Positions 8,661-18,793 of a stretch of DNA of 64,000 bases are shown here, piece by piece. Under the pieces are notes generated by a model that had not been told where the DNA came from, made no database searches, and worked only from the letters and a program-made list of their open reading frames with translations. Origin of the DNA: CAYYMH01 sp964472785 (GTDB taxonomy: Bacteria > Zhuqueibacterota > Zhuqueibacteria > Thermofontimicrobiales > Thermofontimicrobiaceae); the NCBI GenBank assembly GCA_964472785.1, contig CAYYMH010000016.1, positions 22,589-86,588 on the forward strand, in the 5' to 3' direction. Each line of letters begins with the position of its first letter. Position 1 is the stretch's first letter. A program made the position numbers and the translations under genes.

Positions 8661-9569
8661 TTATTCCTCATTTTTTACATAGATTGTTTCAGTTTTATGG
8701 AAACAATCGATCAGTTTTTTGTATTTATCCTCTGATAAACTTTGTTTTACTGTTTTGTAAGTTAGCGCAATTTTGGCTAACTCCTCATAAGCGCTTTTGA
8801 ATTGCGGAAATTCTGTATTTAATACCCGCAAGTGATTTTTAATCGTAACTAAGTCTCCCCTTGAAACCGGTCCTGTCAGTGCCTGTTGGCAGCCTTCTGA
8901 TTTAATATTGTTTAGCGTTGTTGAGATCAACGGGTAAACTATATCAAAGCTCGCCTTCTCATCATGTTTGATAGTTTGAAGTATATCAATTGCAGCATAC
9001 ACCAATACATTCAAACAATTGGATGCGATCGTGCAGGCGAGGTGATAAGCTGTCTTTTGTTTTGGTGAAATTTCGACCGGGTTTCCGTGTAGCAGCTTAA
9101 TGAGTTGGTTTGCTTTTTGAATTGCCTTTTCATCCCCTTCAACGCCGTAATAAATACCGTGATATTTCTCAAAATCATTCGCTTCTCCGGAAAAACTTTG
9201 AATCGGATGTATGCTTCCAATCGATTCAGACAAATGACTGAGCGGAGTCAAAATTTCACTTGTTAATGCACCGGATGTGTGATAAACATGATTAGCTAAT
9301 TTTTTGCCTTCATAATATCTCGAGATATAATTTACCACAAATTCAATCTCGTCATCGGGAACAGTAATGATAAGAATATCAATGGGACTAATTTCAGTTA
9401 GCTCGTTTGAGCAAATCTCGAAACGAACAAAATGTTTCAGAGCATCCAGTTTGACTAAATCCTTTTCAATCATTACTTTTGGATTGAGCCCGCAATTTGT
9501 TAATGCTTTCGCAAAAGAAGCGCCAACCCTACCAGCTCCGATAAAGCCTAAATCGTTTGCCAAAATCAT
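8661..9569 (-). CDS. Rossmann-fold NAD(P)-binding protein with DUF2520 domain
   Basis: The predicted 302-residue product has a glycine-rich dinucleotide-binding motif near its N-terminus (GFIGAGRVGASFAKAL) and a C-terminal all-helical DUF2520-type half (KTAYHLACTIASNCLNVLVYA, GPVSRGD). This architecture is shared with uncharacterised proteins related to ProC and 3-hydroxyisobutyrate dehydrogenases. An in-frame start further upstream at 9635 would add 22 residues unlike the family; ATG 9569 has AAAGGG eight bases upstream and places the Rossmann strand at the N-terminus, so I chose it. It is the first gene of the leftward operon with the TPR lipoprotein, dGTPase and ABC ATPase. The substrate is unknown. 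Confidence 0.82.
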   Translation of the reverse strand: MILANDLGFIGAGRVGASFAKALTNCGLNPKVMIEKDLVKLDALKHFVRFEICSNELTEISPIDILIITVPDDEIEFVVNYISRYYEGKKLANHVYHTSGALTSEILTPLSHLSESIGSIHPIQSFSGEANDFEKYHGIYYGVEGDEKAIQKANQLIKLLHGNPVEISPKQKTAYHLACTIASNCLNVLVYAAIDILQTIKHDEKASFDIVYPLISTTLNNIKSEGCQQALTGPVSRGDLVTIKNHLRVLNTEFPQFKSAYEELAKIALTYKTVKQSLSEDKYKKLIDCFHKTETIYVKNEE

Positions 9570-9766
9570 ATGATACACCCTTTCATTGTGACTTACCCGT
9601 ATCACAAAATTTAACAAATATTTTATTAAATTCAAGGGAAATATGATATAAACAATTTTTTCGATAAAATTTTTCGGCTTAATTTAACCCTGAAAGGTTT
9701 TTCGATTTTTGAGGAAAATAACTGTAAGACAAATAATAAGAAAGAGTTCCTAATCGAACCTGCTGT

Positions 9767-9799
9767 TAATAAAAAAGGAGAGAACGAATCTCTCCTTTT
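9767..9799 (-). terminator. Rho-independent terminator of the small lipoprotein gene
   Basis: AAAAGGAGAGA at 9773-9783 and TCTCTCCTTTT at 9789-9799 form a perfect 11-base-pair stem with a five-base loop. Read on the minus strand the stem is followed by TTATT, giving a T-rich tail with the last stem bases. It lies about 30 bases beyond the stop of the 64-residue lipoprotein gene. The rest of the 9636-9831 gap holds no credible gene. Confidence 0.8.
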
Positions 9800-9831
9800 C
9801 AAATACAACCCCTCCAATGAAAGCTAAAAGT

Positions 9832-10026
9832 TTATTCAGTAGCTTCTTCTGGTTCTTCAACTTCAGGGGCTTGTTCAGGAACCGCAGTGGTATCTTCTGG
9901 TGTAACTTGTTCTAATTGTTCAGTTGCTTCTTCCTTAGTTTCTTCTTTTTTTGCACAACCTGACAAAAACAACAATGATAAAGAAACTAACAAGACCATT
10001 ACGACGACAAACCTTAAGAATTTCAT
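9832..10026 (-). CDS. Small acidic lipoprotein
   Basis: The 64-residue product has a strong hydrophobic signal sequence (FLRFVVVMVLLVSLSLLF) and a textbook lipobox LSGC with the lipidated cysteine at residue 24. The mature part is about 40 residues, very rich in Glu, Thr and Pro, and looks unstructured. GGAGGTG stands eight bases before the ATG, one of the strongest ribosome-binding sites in the window. A promoter at 10145-10118 and a terminator at 9799-9767 make it a single-gene unit, so it is probably abundant. No function can be assigned; short lipoproteins of this kind often act as envelope spacers or are by-standers of unknown role. Confidence 0.75.
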   Translation of the reverse strand: MKFLRFVVVMVLLVSLSLLFLSGCAKKEETKEEATEQLEQVTPEDTTAVPEQAPEVEEPEEATE

Positions 10027-10117
10027 CTGGCTTCACCTCCCTTAACTTGATTAAGTATTCATGCCATTCCTGACTGTTTTGTATAAAGGAATTAAACAAT
10101 TGAAATATTCAACTATT

Positions 10118-10145
10118 AATATAACAAATTATTAATATTTGTCAA
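10118..10145 (-). promoter_or_regulatory. Sigma-70-type promoter of the small lipoprotein gene
   Basis: On the minus strand TTGACA (10145-10140) and TATATT (10123-10118) are separated by 16 bases. The -35 is a perfect consensus match and the -10 differs at one base. It lies about 90 bases upstream of the lipoprotein start codon. Confidence 0.6.
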
Positions 10146-10171
10146 GAAAAAAATTGTACTTTATAAAATTA

Positions 10172-13100
10172 TTATCGAAAATCTCCAATAATATTAAAAG
10201 CTGACCAATAATAGGGATGAACATTTATTTTTTCTTTTACAAAAACCACTGCTTTTTGCAACGCTGCTGACCGAGAAGCACCCTCCTTCAAATAACGGAA
10301 GTATCTCTTTATCATGATAGCCGTGGTCAAATCATCGACTTTCCAAAGGCTTGATAATAGCGAAGAAGCTCCGGCATATATGAAACTTCGATTGAGACCG
10401 ACAAGCTCATCGCCAACGCCAACTTTTGACAACCCTGTTTCGCAGGCGCTCATTGCGACGAGGTATGCATTTAAGTTTAAACCAAATATTTCATGCGCCT
10501 CCAAACGTCCATCATTTTGGAAGTCCGGAGATAAAAGTAAGGCGGAAAATAACGGGTTGGATGATTCAAACTCCCCGTGACAGGAAAGAAGAATCATATT
10601 GCTTCCACCACCTAATTTCTTCAAGTTCGTTTCTGTTGCATTTTCGCCAATGAACGTCTCAACATCTGAATACAATAATTGAATACTTTCTATCTCTTTC
10701 TCAGCAAAAGGTAAATCAAACCGCGGATCCCCTAATTCAGGATTTCCGAACGCCAATATTCTTGATTCAAATTTGTCTCTTCTCAAAAAACGTTCTCCTT
10801 TTTCAAGACAGATATTAAGAACCATTGAGCTGGGGGATATTGACAAAGAGTATTTCTCAATTAAAAACATATTCTCGTCGCTTATCAATGCGGCGAATGG
10901 AAGATAATGTAAAACGCCGTGAGGAATAATCACAAGATGTTTGACATCTTTCATTGCTGATTCTACAGGTTTACACAGAATTTCATAGAGCGATCGTGCT
11001 GTTTTATCAGTAGAATACTGTTTTTTTATTTGCTCCCGTAGAGAATCAACAAGCGAAAAAACTTGATCCTCATCAATTATCCGGCTCTTTGCAAGAACAC
11101 TTTCTTTTTTTATTGCCCAAACAATTAACCTGTCCTTTGTATAAAAATATTCCAGTATCATCGTACTGTCAGGCAGATCTCTTTGGAGTGAAGAAACCTG
11201 TAACGGCTCTACAGACACCATTTGCGCCAGCTCCGGATTTTGTTCCTTGAGGCGGGTTATTAACGCTTGATATTCGGTCCTCAGTGCTGCCAGCTTTTCT
11301 TTTAATTGAACATGCCTGGCTTTTTCCGGAGCCGTTATTTGGTCTTGCTTAACCTTAATTGAGGATATCTCGTTTTGCACACGGCTGATTTTTTGTTCCA
11401 TCTTTTTTCGTTGCTCCAGACTTTCATTGCTAAAAGAGCCGCTAAATTCGATGTCTCGATTAGCAATCATTTCAATAAAATTTCGCGATTTGGCTCTTTC
11501 AACAATTGCCAAAGCCTTTTCCGGAAAATCCAATGTTAAGTAAAGGTTCACAAGATCGTAGTACACATCCAATTTATTATCAATAAAACCAGACTTATAT
11601 TCCTCAACTTTAATTTGCGATCTCATGTCCTCAACAACTTCCAAAGCGCGATTGAAAGCATTTAGTGCCGCTTCTAATTTCCCCTGTTGTTGATAAATTT
11701 TACCTGTTATGCGGTGTGCACGCCATTGAACATCGGGTATAAATAATTTATCAGCAAGTTCCATTGTAAGCGATAACGTATCCAGTGCCGCAGGGATGTT
11801 TTGTGATAAATAATGCGCCCTTCCAATCTCATAATAACATTGCGATATATTTCTTCCGTCATAAATCTCTTTACTCAGTGACAAAGCGCGACGTAGATTT
11901 TGAAAACCCTCTGCGTTTAGCCCTAACTGGAATTTAATAATGCCCAACTCACGAAAATCATAACTTAGTCCTCGCTTCGAACCGACTTTTTGATCGTATT
12001 GTAAGGCTTGTTCGACATGACTTAAAGCATCCTTCCATTGTTTTTTTGATCGATAAATGAGGCTGATATTTTTATGAATCGTTGCCATGTCCTGGAAATC
12101 ATTTATAGTTTCAGCCAATTCAAGTGCTTTTCTTTCCAATATTAGCGCCTCACCAGGGTCACCCAAGCTCAACGAAATCAATCCCTGTGTCGCGAAACCG
12201 ACCGACAGCAATTTCGTCTCACCCAAATTTTCAAAAACATTTAAGGCTTCCCTCTGATATTGTAAAGCGATTTCAAAATTGCCTGTTTTCCAATTGACGT
12301 TTGCCAAATATTGTTTTGAAATTCCAATCCAACGTTCATTTCCAAAATTCATTGACATATTCAAAGCATTTTGTTGATACTCCAATGCGGTTTGATAGTT
12401 TGCTAACCGTTCGTGGCTCAATCCAATGTTCTGCAAAACCTCTATTGCCCTTTCTGTCTCGTTTTGCTGATTATAAATTGCTAATGCGCCTTCCTGATCA
12501 TCCAACGCTTTTGAATAATTATCAAATTTTAATAAATATATCCTTCCTCTGTCCTTCAAAACATCAGCGACATTCAGGCTGTCTCCAACTTCCCGAAATA
12601 CCGATATTGCTTTGGTGAAACACGCTAATGCTTTTTCTTTGTTTCCATCTCGTTCATAAACGAGTCCCAGATGACGATATGAATTAGCGATCTCTTCTTT
12701 CAATTCGTACTTCTTTACCAGATTCAAGTATTGTGTTTGATATTTGACCGCATTATCAAAATCCCGCTTCTGAGTATAAAAATACACCAAATAATTTAGT
12801 CCTTGAGCGAAAGCCGATAGATCATCATTTTTCTCTGCAAGCTCGATGAGCTCCTTTTGATAATATATGGCTGTGTCGTAATAACGGCCATTTGCTGCAC
12901 AATCTAAAATCAATTGATACAAATTTTCAATGGCATCCGAATTGCGCTGCTTCTTTGCCATTTTTAGTGCTTTCTCATAATTGTTCATCGCGTCTTTCCA
13001 ACTGCCCTCCTCATAATATTGGTTAGCTACAGCTACTGTGGAAAACAATCTTTCATTCGCATAAATTTCCTCCTGTTCATGGGTCATTCCTTGAAACCCG

Positions 13101-16100
13101 ATTAGCTGATAAAATGCATACTCAACCGGAGCGTAACATTTTTGTTGCATTTTTCGTTGCGCAAGCATAAATGCTTCCGCCACAGTGTGATTTTGCAACT
13201 CTTCAAATAGCATCTGCCGAAAACCATGACCGCCAGACTGTTTCATGGACATCACTAAACTCGGGCTTCCGGCATAGAGCAAGATGCGCTCCAGCGCTGT
13301 ACCAGCATAGCTATCCAGATTTGCTGTCCCGTCTACCAATACCAAATATGGGTTCAAATCTAATGCGTAAATATCTTTTATCTGCAATGGTTCTAAATTC
13401 TCAAACTCTTTGACTTGCAAATAAGAGATCAATGGATCAAAATTTTTCTGAGTAAACTCAACATTTAAAAAGACAATATCGGGACGTGATACCATAGTAA
13501 AAAAATCTTCCTTTGTTCTCGTCTTTTCTTTAATTTCATGTGCCGGATTCATGTCAATATATTCAAACTCATAATCATCAGATGTCAGATCCGAAGAAGC
13601 GAGAAAAAGTTTTTTGCCACTGATTTTACGTCGATAAAAACTGAAATAGTAGTTGGACAAACTTGGAGAGAGCGTAATCATTTTAATTTCATCATTTCCG
13701 CTTGATTTAGAAAAATTAATCAAATAGCTGAACGGCACTTTAGCAAGAATTCCATCCGGAATTATAATGATTGTATTAAAAGGACGAATATTATCAGCGA
13801 TCGGCTCAATGAGATTCTGCCAAACTGATTCGCTCTTGTTTTCGATTAGTGCACAGGAATCTTCAGACAGGGCTTGGATCCAATCATTAATATGCATGGT
13901 AAGCTGCGCGTGATCAATCGGCTTTTGAAATATTGTTACCGAATCCGAAGAAATTGTCCAAATGTATAACATACTATTCGTAATAAAATAATCCACGACG
14001 ATTGAACCGTCATACAAAATTTTTTGAATCTGAGGGTAAGTCACTGGTTCGGTTGTTATAAACGATTCTAATTCTGGATCTTCACTTTTCAAATCTTCCA
14101 ATAATTGTTGATACTCGCTTTCATATCTCCTCTTCTGCCTATCCCACATCATCACATCAGCTTTATTTTGATCATTTTTCAAAGCTGCTTCTCTAAGATT
14201 CGCTTCCAATGAAGCAATTTCGTTCTTTAAAAAATGAGCATTACCAAGAAATATTTTATGCCGCTCTTTCTTTAAAGACAACTTGTGGCTACCTATCGTA
14301 TCCAAATATTCTTTTCCACGGTACTTTTCGGTGAACCGAAGACCGGTTAAAGGAAGCTTGTTTTCGACAAAATACTGAACAGCCGTTTCGTATAATTTTC
14401 TTACATTATGACGGTAAAGCGGCGTAGCCCGAAAGGTTTTTAGATGTTCAGAACTTTTTTCCAAGGATTTAACGGCTTCATTTAAATAAAAACCGACATC
14501 CTGATTGGCTGTTTTTTTACCTGCATCTACTTTATACTGGCTTAAAAGCAGAGCGAGATCAAAATCAATTTGCCAAAGCAAGGATGAATAATTATTTGAA
14601 AGTGCTGTTTTTCTTGCTTGTATTAAACGTTGAATTGCATCATCACCTTCTCCCAACCTCGACGACAAATAGGCTAAATTCCTTTGATTCATTATTTCTT
14701 CAATAAAATATTTATTATTCCGGCTCAATTTTAAAGCCTCATTAAAGCATGAATCAGCAATCGCCCATTTTTCTAAATTATCAAATTGAATCCGAATCTG
14801 TTCTTCCCGGTCTCCCTTGCTTCCCAGACTATCGTATTTATCTTCACTAAAAAGCACATGCAAACTGCCAAGCAAATTATAAATTTGGATTCTCTCACGA
14901 GAAAACCCCAGTAAACCGGTATCATAAAAAGCAAGTGCATGATGCAAATACTGGAAACTTTTTTCAGAATTATCCAACGATTTGGTTTCGAGATTATATT
15001 GCGGACGCTTTGATAATTCAGCAGTTTTCAAAAGATGCAATTTCGTCGTAAGCACACTAATACTGCCGAGATTTATCGTGTTAATTAACATACCGGGCAA
15101 ATTCTGTTCTTTCTGACATATTTTATAAGATTGTTCGAAGAACGACCAAGCTCTTGAGTAATCAAAATCCAAATAATAAAGATATCCAATATTATTCAGG
15201 AAAATTGCTTCAGCTGTTTTATCTTTTCTTTTTCTATAAATATTAATTCGTTTTTGAAGGTATGAAATCGCTTCCGGAATAGAACGTTTATTTAAAACGG
15301 ACTGCCCCATGATGGAGTACAACAAGGCGATCTCTTCCTGGGTTGTAAAACCACCCGCAGCCGTAGAACTGCCTGCGCCGATTTCTCCCAGATTCCAAAC
15401 TGGGAATTCAATGCCTAAAATACCGATTTTTATCCAATTCGGCTCAGCCTCTACTTTCTTTACTCTATCGCTTTGAATTAAATCAAGTGCCTTTTCAGCG
15501 TAACGAATCGCCTCGTCATGGTCATTCAGTAAAGAATAATTGTAAGCAATACTTCGGTAATCAATTTCCAACTCATTATAACGCTTTTTAGTTTTATCGT
15601 ATTCCGCCGCCATTTGTAAATACATGACAGACTCATCATATTCTCCAGCCAGTTGGTATAACAATGCCAACCATTTTACACAGAGAACCCAGTTCTCCTT
15701 GTCTCCCAATTGGTTATAAAGATTAATAGCCGTCTTAAAATGTGCAGGTCCTTGAGTAAAATCTTCCGCCACTAGCGCACAGCGTCCCATTCTTTTATAA
15801 AACTCGGCTTTAGACGCCAAATCTTTGAAGGTTGAATCATATTTTAGCTTCATTTGATAATAATAGTATGCCCGCTCAAAACCAAACTCTTTCAAATTGA
15901 AATAATTCGCTGCCAAATTAAGCGCTAACTCACTCTCCAGCAATGGGTTTTCATTTTCATCGTTTAATGCAACCGCAGTTGTTAAAACCTCGATTGCTTT
16001 TTCGTACCATTGCTCAGGTTTTTCTTCCTTTTGCATTGTGGCCCAATTAAATACAGTTTGAATTGGTGCCGTTACTGTATTGAACGCTTTGGTAAAAAAA

Positions 16101-18652
16101 CCATGTTCCTTATTTCGAAGCACATTTTGATACTGCTCAATCATCTGATAATTAAAACTCAGCGTCAAGTAAGCCTGAACGATGCGATAATTCTTGGATA
16201 ACGCTGATTCAATCAATGTATTTGACTTCTTCATCATATCCAAATCAAAGTTGAGAAGATTTTTCGTTCTGTCACTTCTCTCAGTTGCTTTGTAGGAATA
16301 GCACAATCCTAACATGTATAAAAGTATCTCGTCTTTCGGGTTGCGTTCTTTCAAACTCTGGTACATTTTCACAGCTTCACTAATATTATTTTGCGCATAC
16401 ATGGTTGCGATTAATCCACGATGCGCTTCAATGTTTCTTGGATCCAATTCAATTGCGTTGCGATAATGGAATCTTGACGCAGTGATTTCATCGGCCCGTC
16501 GATATCGGCTGGCAATTTTAATATATGTTTCGATCAATCGTTCTTGAGCCTCTACAGAATAAAGACCACTTTGGACGTGATTATAATTTTCCATTACTTT
16601 TTTATAATGTCGAATCGATCGAAGATCATCTTCTTTTTTCTGAAAAACCTCCCCCAACTTGAGTTCTGCCAACGCTGAAATTTCTGTTTTCTCCGGATAA
16701 TTTTGTGTTACAGCCAGCAGTTCATCGATTGCTGCATTATAATCATTATGAGTAAAAAACAATTCACCCAACTTCAATTGTGCCCAAGCTGCCAATCGTT
16801 CATAGTCAGCGTATTGTGCAATGATATTACGGTAACTGGTAACAGTATTTTCAAAAGAGTCTCTGTTTCCAATACTTAAAATTCGCTCCATTGCTGCATT
16901 CACCCAGCGCGTCTGTTGCGGATATTTCTTAATCACTTGCAGATAGGCATTCACAATTTCTTCCTTTTGCCCGAATATCGCATAAATGTCACCCATTAAT
17001 AAGTGTGCCTTGGCACCTGTTTCTTTAGATTCTGGATATTCAATATTAAATTTTTTTATTTCATTTATTGCTTGACTATAGTTCCTGTGAAGAAAATACG
17101 ATTCGGCGATTAGGAAGCGGGCTTGAGCTTGAATTCGCTGATGGCGGGGTGAGTTGTTAATTATTTTTTCCAACTCTTCGACATATTCATCTTGTTTCTC
17201 ATTGTTTACTTCAAACTTCAATTTAAACATGCTGATCTTTGTTTCTTTGATCAATTCTTCATCGTTGCTATAATGCGATAAAATTTCATCAAAATATGCT
17301 GCGGCAATCTCTGTTTGCTTCAATTTCGCGTGCGTGCGAGCAATTTGGTAAAGCGCCCAGCCAGCCCAGTAAGTATCATTTGGGAAAAAATCAAAGACCC
17401 GGTTAAATGCGAAAATTCTATTTTCGAGCTTCGTTTGGTCGATATTCAATGAGTCCGAATCAAACACTAAATCTTGATTTGGCAAATCAAAATAACTCAA
17501 AGCAAATTCATATTGTAAAAAGGCCGTCTTTTGTTTCGGAATGGGCCCGTTGATCGGCAATGACCAGATGTCGTCATTTTTGCTTCTTCGAGAATTGAAA
17601 TAAACTACCGAATCAATACTACAAACAGGTTGATAATCATAATGAAAGTTCGGTAACAGTTTCACCTCTTGAAACGCAATTCGTGTTTCAACATCTTTTG
17701 TATTTAATAGACGATCTGCATTTGTCGCAAGATTAGTGGTTATCTGTTTATCTGAAATAATCATATCGACATTTATTTTCCAAAGCGACGGCTGATTATC
17801 GGGATCAATTTTTCCATCATGATTCGTATCACGGTCATAACGGGTAAACAAAATCTCCCCTGCATTCGGGTTCCAGGATGGAAAAGCAACATCTGCTATG
17901 CCGGACGTAACAGGGACGTTCATACGAACATGAGGAACATCTTTATCAAAGTCAAGTTCCAGGCAGAACAACTGACCATTTGATGTCACCTCATTGAAAG
18001 CAATATAAGCGATTCGATTCCCTTGTCCTGACCAGGCCGGTGAAATGGATTTAATTCGTGTGAGTCGGAACAACTTCTTTTTTTTGAATTGATAAACAAA
18101 GATATTATGAGTACCATAACGATCTGAAGAGAATGCCAAATATCGGCCATTTGGTGAAAAACAAGGAGACAAATCAGCGCCCAGGTATGTCGTTATTTTT
18201 CTCGGCTCCCCTCGCGGCTTGAAAACACCTCGTTTCTTTTTTACAGACACCATCCAGATGTCTCCGAGAGCATCTTCCCGGTATGAAACGAAAGCAATAT
18301 TCTCTCCGTCCGGAGACCAGGCCGGCATGATATCGTCTGCCTGATGTTTAGTAATTTGATAAGCCGTCCCTCCTTTAACTGATTTAATCCAAATCTCCAT
18401 ATTTCCATTACGTTTGGAAGCAAATGCTACCCATTGACCATCCGGGGAAACCGCCGGATATAAATCTGTTTCCGGATGTGTTGTAACCTGATGGTAAATA
18501 TACGTCAGATCGAACAAATCTTCGCTGACAGATGGGGGCTGGCTCGTTAACATTTGCATCAATCCACCGATTCGATGTTTTGAACAAAACGTTGAAGTCA
18601 CAAAAAGAATAAATAAAGAAAAAAACAGCCTGACTATTAATCTTCGTCGCAT
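10172..18652 (-). CDS. Giant beta-propeller / TPR protein with two CHAT domains, the first one degenerate
   Basis: The product is 2826 residues. A hydrophobic signal segment (residues 1-23) is followed by TolB-like PD40 propeller blades (about 45-330; VSPDGQWVAFASKRNGNMEIW, AWSPDGENIAFVS, FSPNGRYLAFSSDRYG), then a long TPR array (about 400-1500). A first CHAT-like domain follows (about 1560-1850), then a second TPR array (about 1870-2330), a short coiled coil, and a C-terminal CHAT domain (about 2440-2826). CHAT is a caspase-like protease fold. The C-terminal copy keeps the His-Cys dyad: His2692 in LLSCHGEF and Cys2737 in MSACETG. In the first copy the aligned positions are Val1731 and Thr1776, with the same 45-residue spacing, so it should be catalytically dead. 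The signal sequence suggests export to the periplasm or envelope. Substrate and partners are unknown. Confidence 0.85.
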   Translation of the reverse strand: MRRRLIVRLFFSLFILFVTSTFCSKHRIGGLMQMLTSQPPSVSEDLFDLTYIYHQVTTHPETDLYPAVSPDGQWVAFASKRNGNMEIWIKSVKGGTAYQITKHQADDIMPAWSPDGENIAFVSYREDALGDIWMVSVKKKRGVFKPRGEPRKITTYLGADLSPCFSPNGRYLAFSSDRYGTHNIFVYQFKKKKLFRLTRIKSISPAWSGQGNRIAYIAFNEVTSNGQLFCLELDFDKDVPHVRMNVPVTSGIADVAFPSWNPNAGEILFTRYDRDTNHDGKIDPDNQPSLWKINVDMIISDKQITTNLATNADRLLNTKDVETRIAFQEVKLLPNFHYDYQPVCSIDSVVYFNSRRSKNDDIWSLPINGPIPKQKTAFLQYEFALSYFDLPNQDLVFDSDSLNIDQTKLENRIFAFNRVFDFFPNDTYWAGWALYQIARTHAKLKQTEIAAAYFDEILSHYSNDEELIKETKISMFKLKFEVNNEKQDEYVEELEKIINNSPRHQRIQAQARFLIAESYFLHRNYSQAINEIKKFNIEYPESKETGAKAHLLMGDIYAIFGQKEEIVNAYLQVIKKYPQQTRWVNAAMERILSIGNRDSFENTVTSYRNIIAQYADYERLAAWAQLKLGELFFTHNDYNAAIDELLAVTQNYPEKTEISALAELKLGEVFQKKEDDLRSIRHYKKVMENYNHVQSGLYSVEAQERLIETYIKIASRYRRADEITASRFHYRNAIELDPRNIEAHRGLIATMYAQNNISEAVKMYQSLKERNPKDEILLYMLGLCYSYKATERSDRTKNLLNFDLDMMKKSNTLIESALSKNYRIVQAYLTLSFNYQMIEQYQNVLRNKEHGFFTKAFNTVTAPIQTVFNWATMQKEEKPEQWYEKAIEVLTTAVALNDENENPLLESELALNLAANYFNLKEFGFERAYYYYQMKLKYDSTFKDLASKAEFYKRMGRCALVAEDFTQGPAHFKTAINLYNQLGDKENWVLCVKWLALLYQLAGEYDESVMYLQMAAEYDKTKKRYNELEIDYRSIAYNYSLLNDHDEAIRYAEKALDLIQSDRVKKVEAEPNWIKIGILGIEFPVWNLGEIGAGSSTAAGGFTTQEEIALLYSIMGQSVLNKRSIPEAISYLQKRINIYRKRKDKTAEAIFLNNIGYLYYLDFDYSRAWSFFEQSYKICQKEQNLPGMLINTINLGSISVLTTKLHLLKTAELSKRPQYNLETKSLDNSEKSFQYLHHALAFYDTGLLGFSRERIQIYNLLGSLHVLFSEDKYDSLGSKGDREEQIRIQFDNLEKWAIADSCFNEALKLSRNNKYFIEEIMNQRNLAYLSSRLGEGDDAIQRLIQARKTALSNNYSSLLWQIDFDLALLLSQYKVDAGKKTANQDVGFYLNEAVKSLEKSSEHLKTFRATPLYRHNVRKLYETAVQYFVENKLPLTGLRFTEKYRGKEYLDTIGSHKLSLKKERHKIFLGNAHFLKNEIASLEANLREAALKNDQNKADVMMWDRQKRRYESEYQQLLEDLKSEDPELESFITTEPVTYPQIQKILYDGSIVVDYFITNSMLYIWTISSDSVTIFQKPIDHAQLTMHINDWIQALSEDSCALIENKSESVWQNLIEPIADNIRPFNTIIIIPDGILAKVPFSYLINFSKSSGNDEIKMITLSPSLSNYYFSFYRRKISGKKLFLASSDLTSDDYEFEYIDMNPAHEIKEKTRTKEDFFTMVSRPDIVFLNVEFTQKNFDPLISYLQVKEFENLEPLQIKDIYALDLNPYLVLVDGTANLDSYAGTALERILLYAGSPSLVMSMKQSGGHGFRQMLFEELQNHTVAEAFMLAQRKMQQKCYAPVEYAFYQLIGFQGMTHEQEEIYANERLFSTVAVANQYYEEGSWKDAMNNYEKALKMAKKQRNSDAIENLYQLILDCAANGRYYDTAIYYQKELIELAEKNDDLSAFAQGLNYLVYFYTQKRDFDNAVKYQTQYLNLVKKYELKEEIANSYRHLGLVYERDGNKEKALACFTKAISVFREVGDSLNVADVLKDRGRIYLLKFDNYSKALDDQEGALAIYNQQNETERAIEVLQNIGLSHERLANYQTALEYQQNALNMSMNFGNERWIGISKQYLANVNWKTGNFEIALQYQREALNVFENLGETKLLSVGFATQGLISLSLGDPGEALILERKALELAETINDFQDMATIHKNISLIYRSKKQWKDALSHVEQALQYDQKVGSKRGLSYDFRELGIIKFQLGLNAEGFQNLRRALSLSKEIYDGRNISQCYYEIGRAHYLSQNIPAALDTLSLTMELADKLFIPDVQWRAHRITGKIYQQQGKLEAALNAFNRALEVVEDMRSQIKVEEYKSGFIDNKLDVYYDLVNLYLTLDFPEKALAIVERAKSRNFIEMIANRDIEFSGSFSNESLEQRKKMEQKISRVQNEISSIKVKQDQITAPEKARHVQLKEKLAALRTEYQALITRLKEQNPELAQMVSVEPLQVSSLQRDLPDSTMILEYFYTKDRLIVWAIKKESVLAKSRIIDEDQVFSLVDSLREQIKKQYSTDKTARSLYEILCKPVESAMKDVKHLVIIPHGVLHYLPFAALISDENMFLIEKYSLSISPSSMVLNICLEKGERFLRRDKFESRILAFGNPELGDPRFDLPFAEKEIESIQLLYSDVETFIGENATETNLKKLGGGSNMILLSCHGEFESSNPLFSALLLSPDFQNDGRLEAHEIFGLNLNAYLVAMSACETGLSKVGVGDELVGLNRSFIYAGASSLLSSLWKVDDLTTAIMIKRYFRYLKEGASRSAALQKAVVFVKEKINVHPYYWSAFNIIGDFR

Positions 18653-18710
18653 ATTTGTCGCCTATATCGTCTTTTCCGTTTTAACAGCTACTCTTGCCAT
18701 TTAAAATAAG

Positions 18711-18745
18711 AAAGATCATATATGGTTATCCCACACATGATCTTT
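18711..18745 (-). terminator. Hairpin terminator between the DUF1318 and giant CHAT genes
   Basis: AAAGATCAT at 18711-18719 pairs with ATGATCTTT at 18737-18745. On the minus strand it is followed by CTTATTTT; on the plus strand by ATTTTTTTT. It lies about 50 bases past the stop of the DUF1318 gene, so it probably ends that transcript and separates it from the giant CHAT gene. Confidence 0.6.
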
Positions 18746-18793
18746 ATTTTTTTTAAATTAAATCAATTGCTCAAATTTTATTCTCACACCATT

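Noticed and set aside
9632..9817. 61-codon frame on the minus strand between the lipoprotein and DUF2520 genes
   Set aside because: It spans the terminator hairpin, has no ribosome-binding site and shows low-complexity composition.
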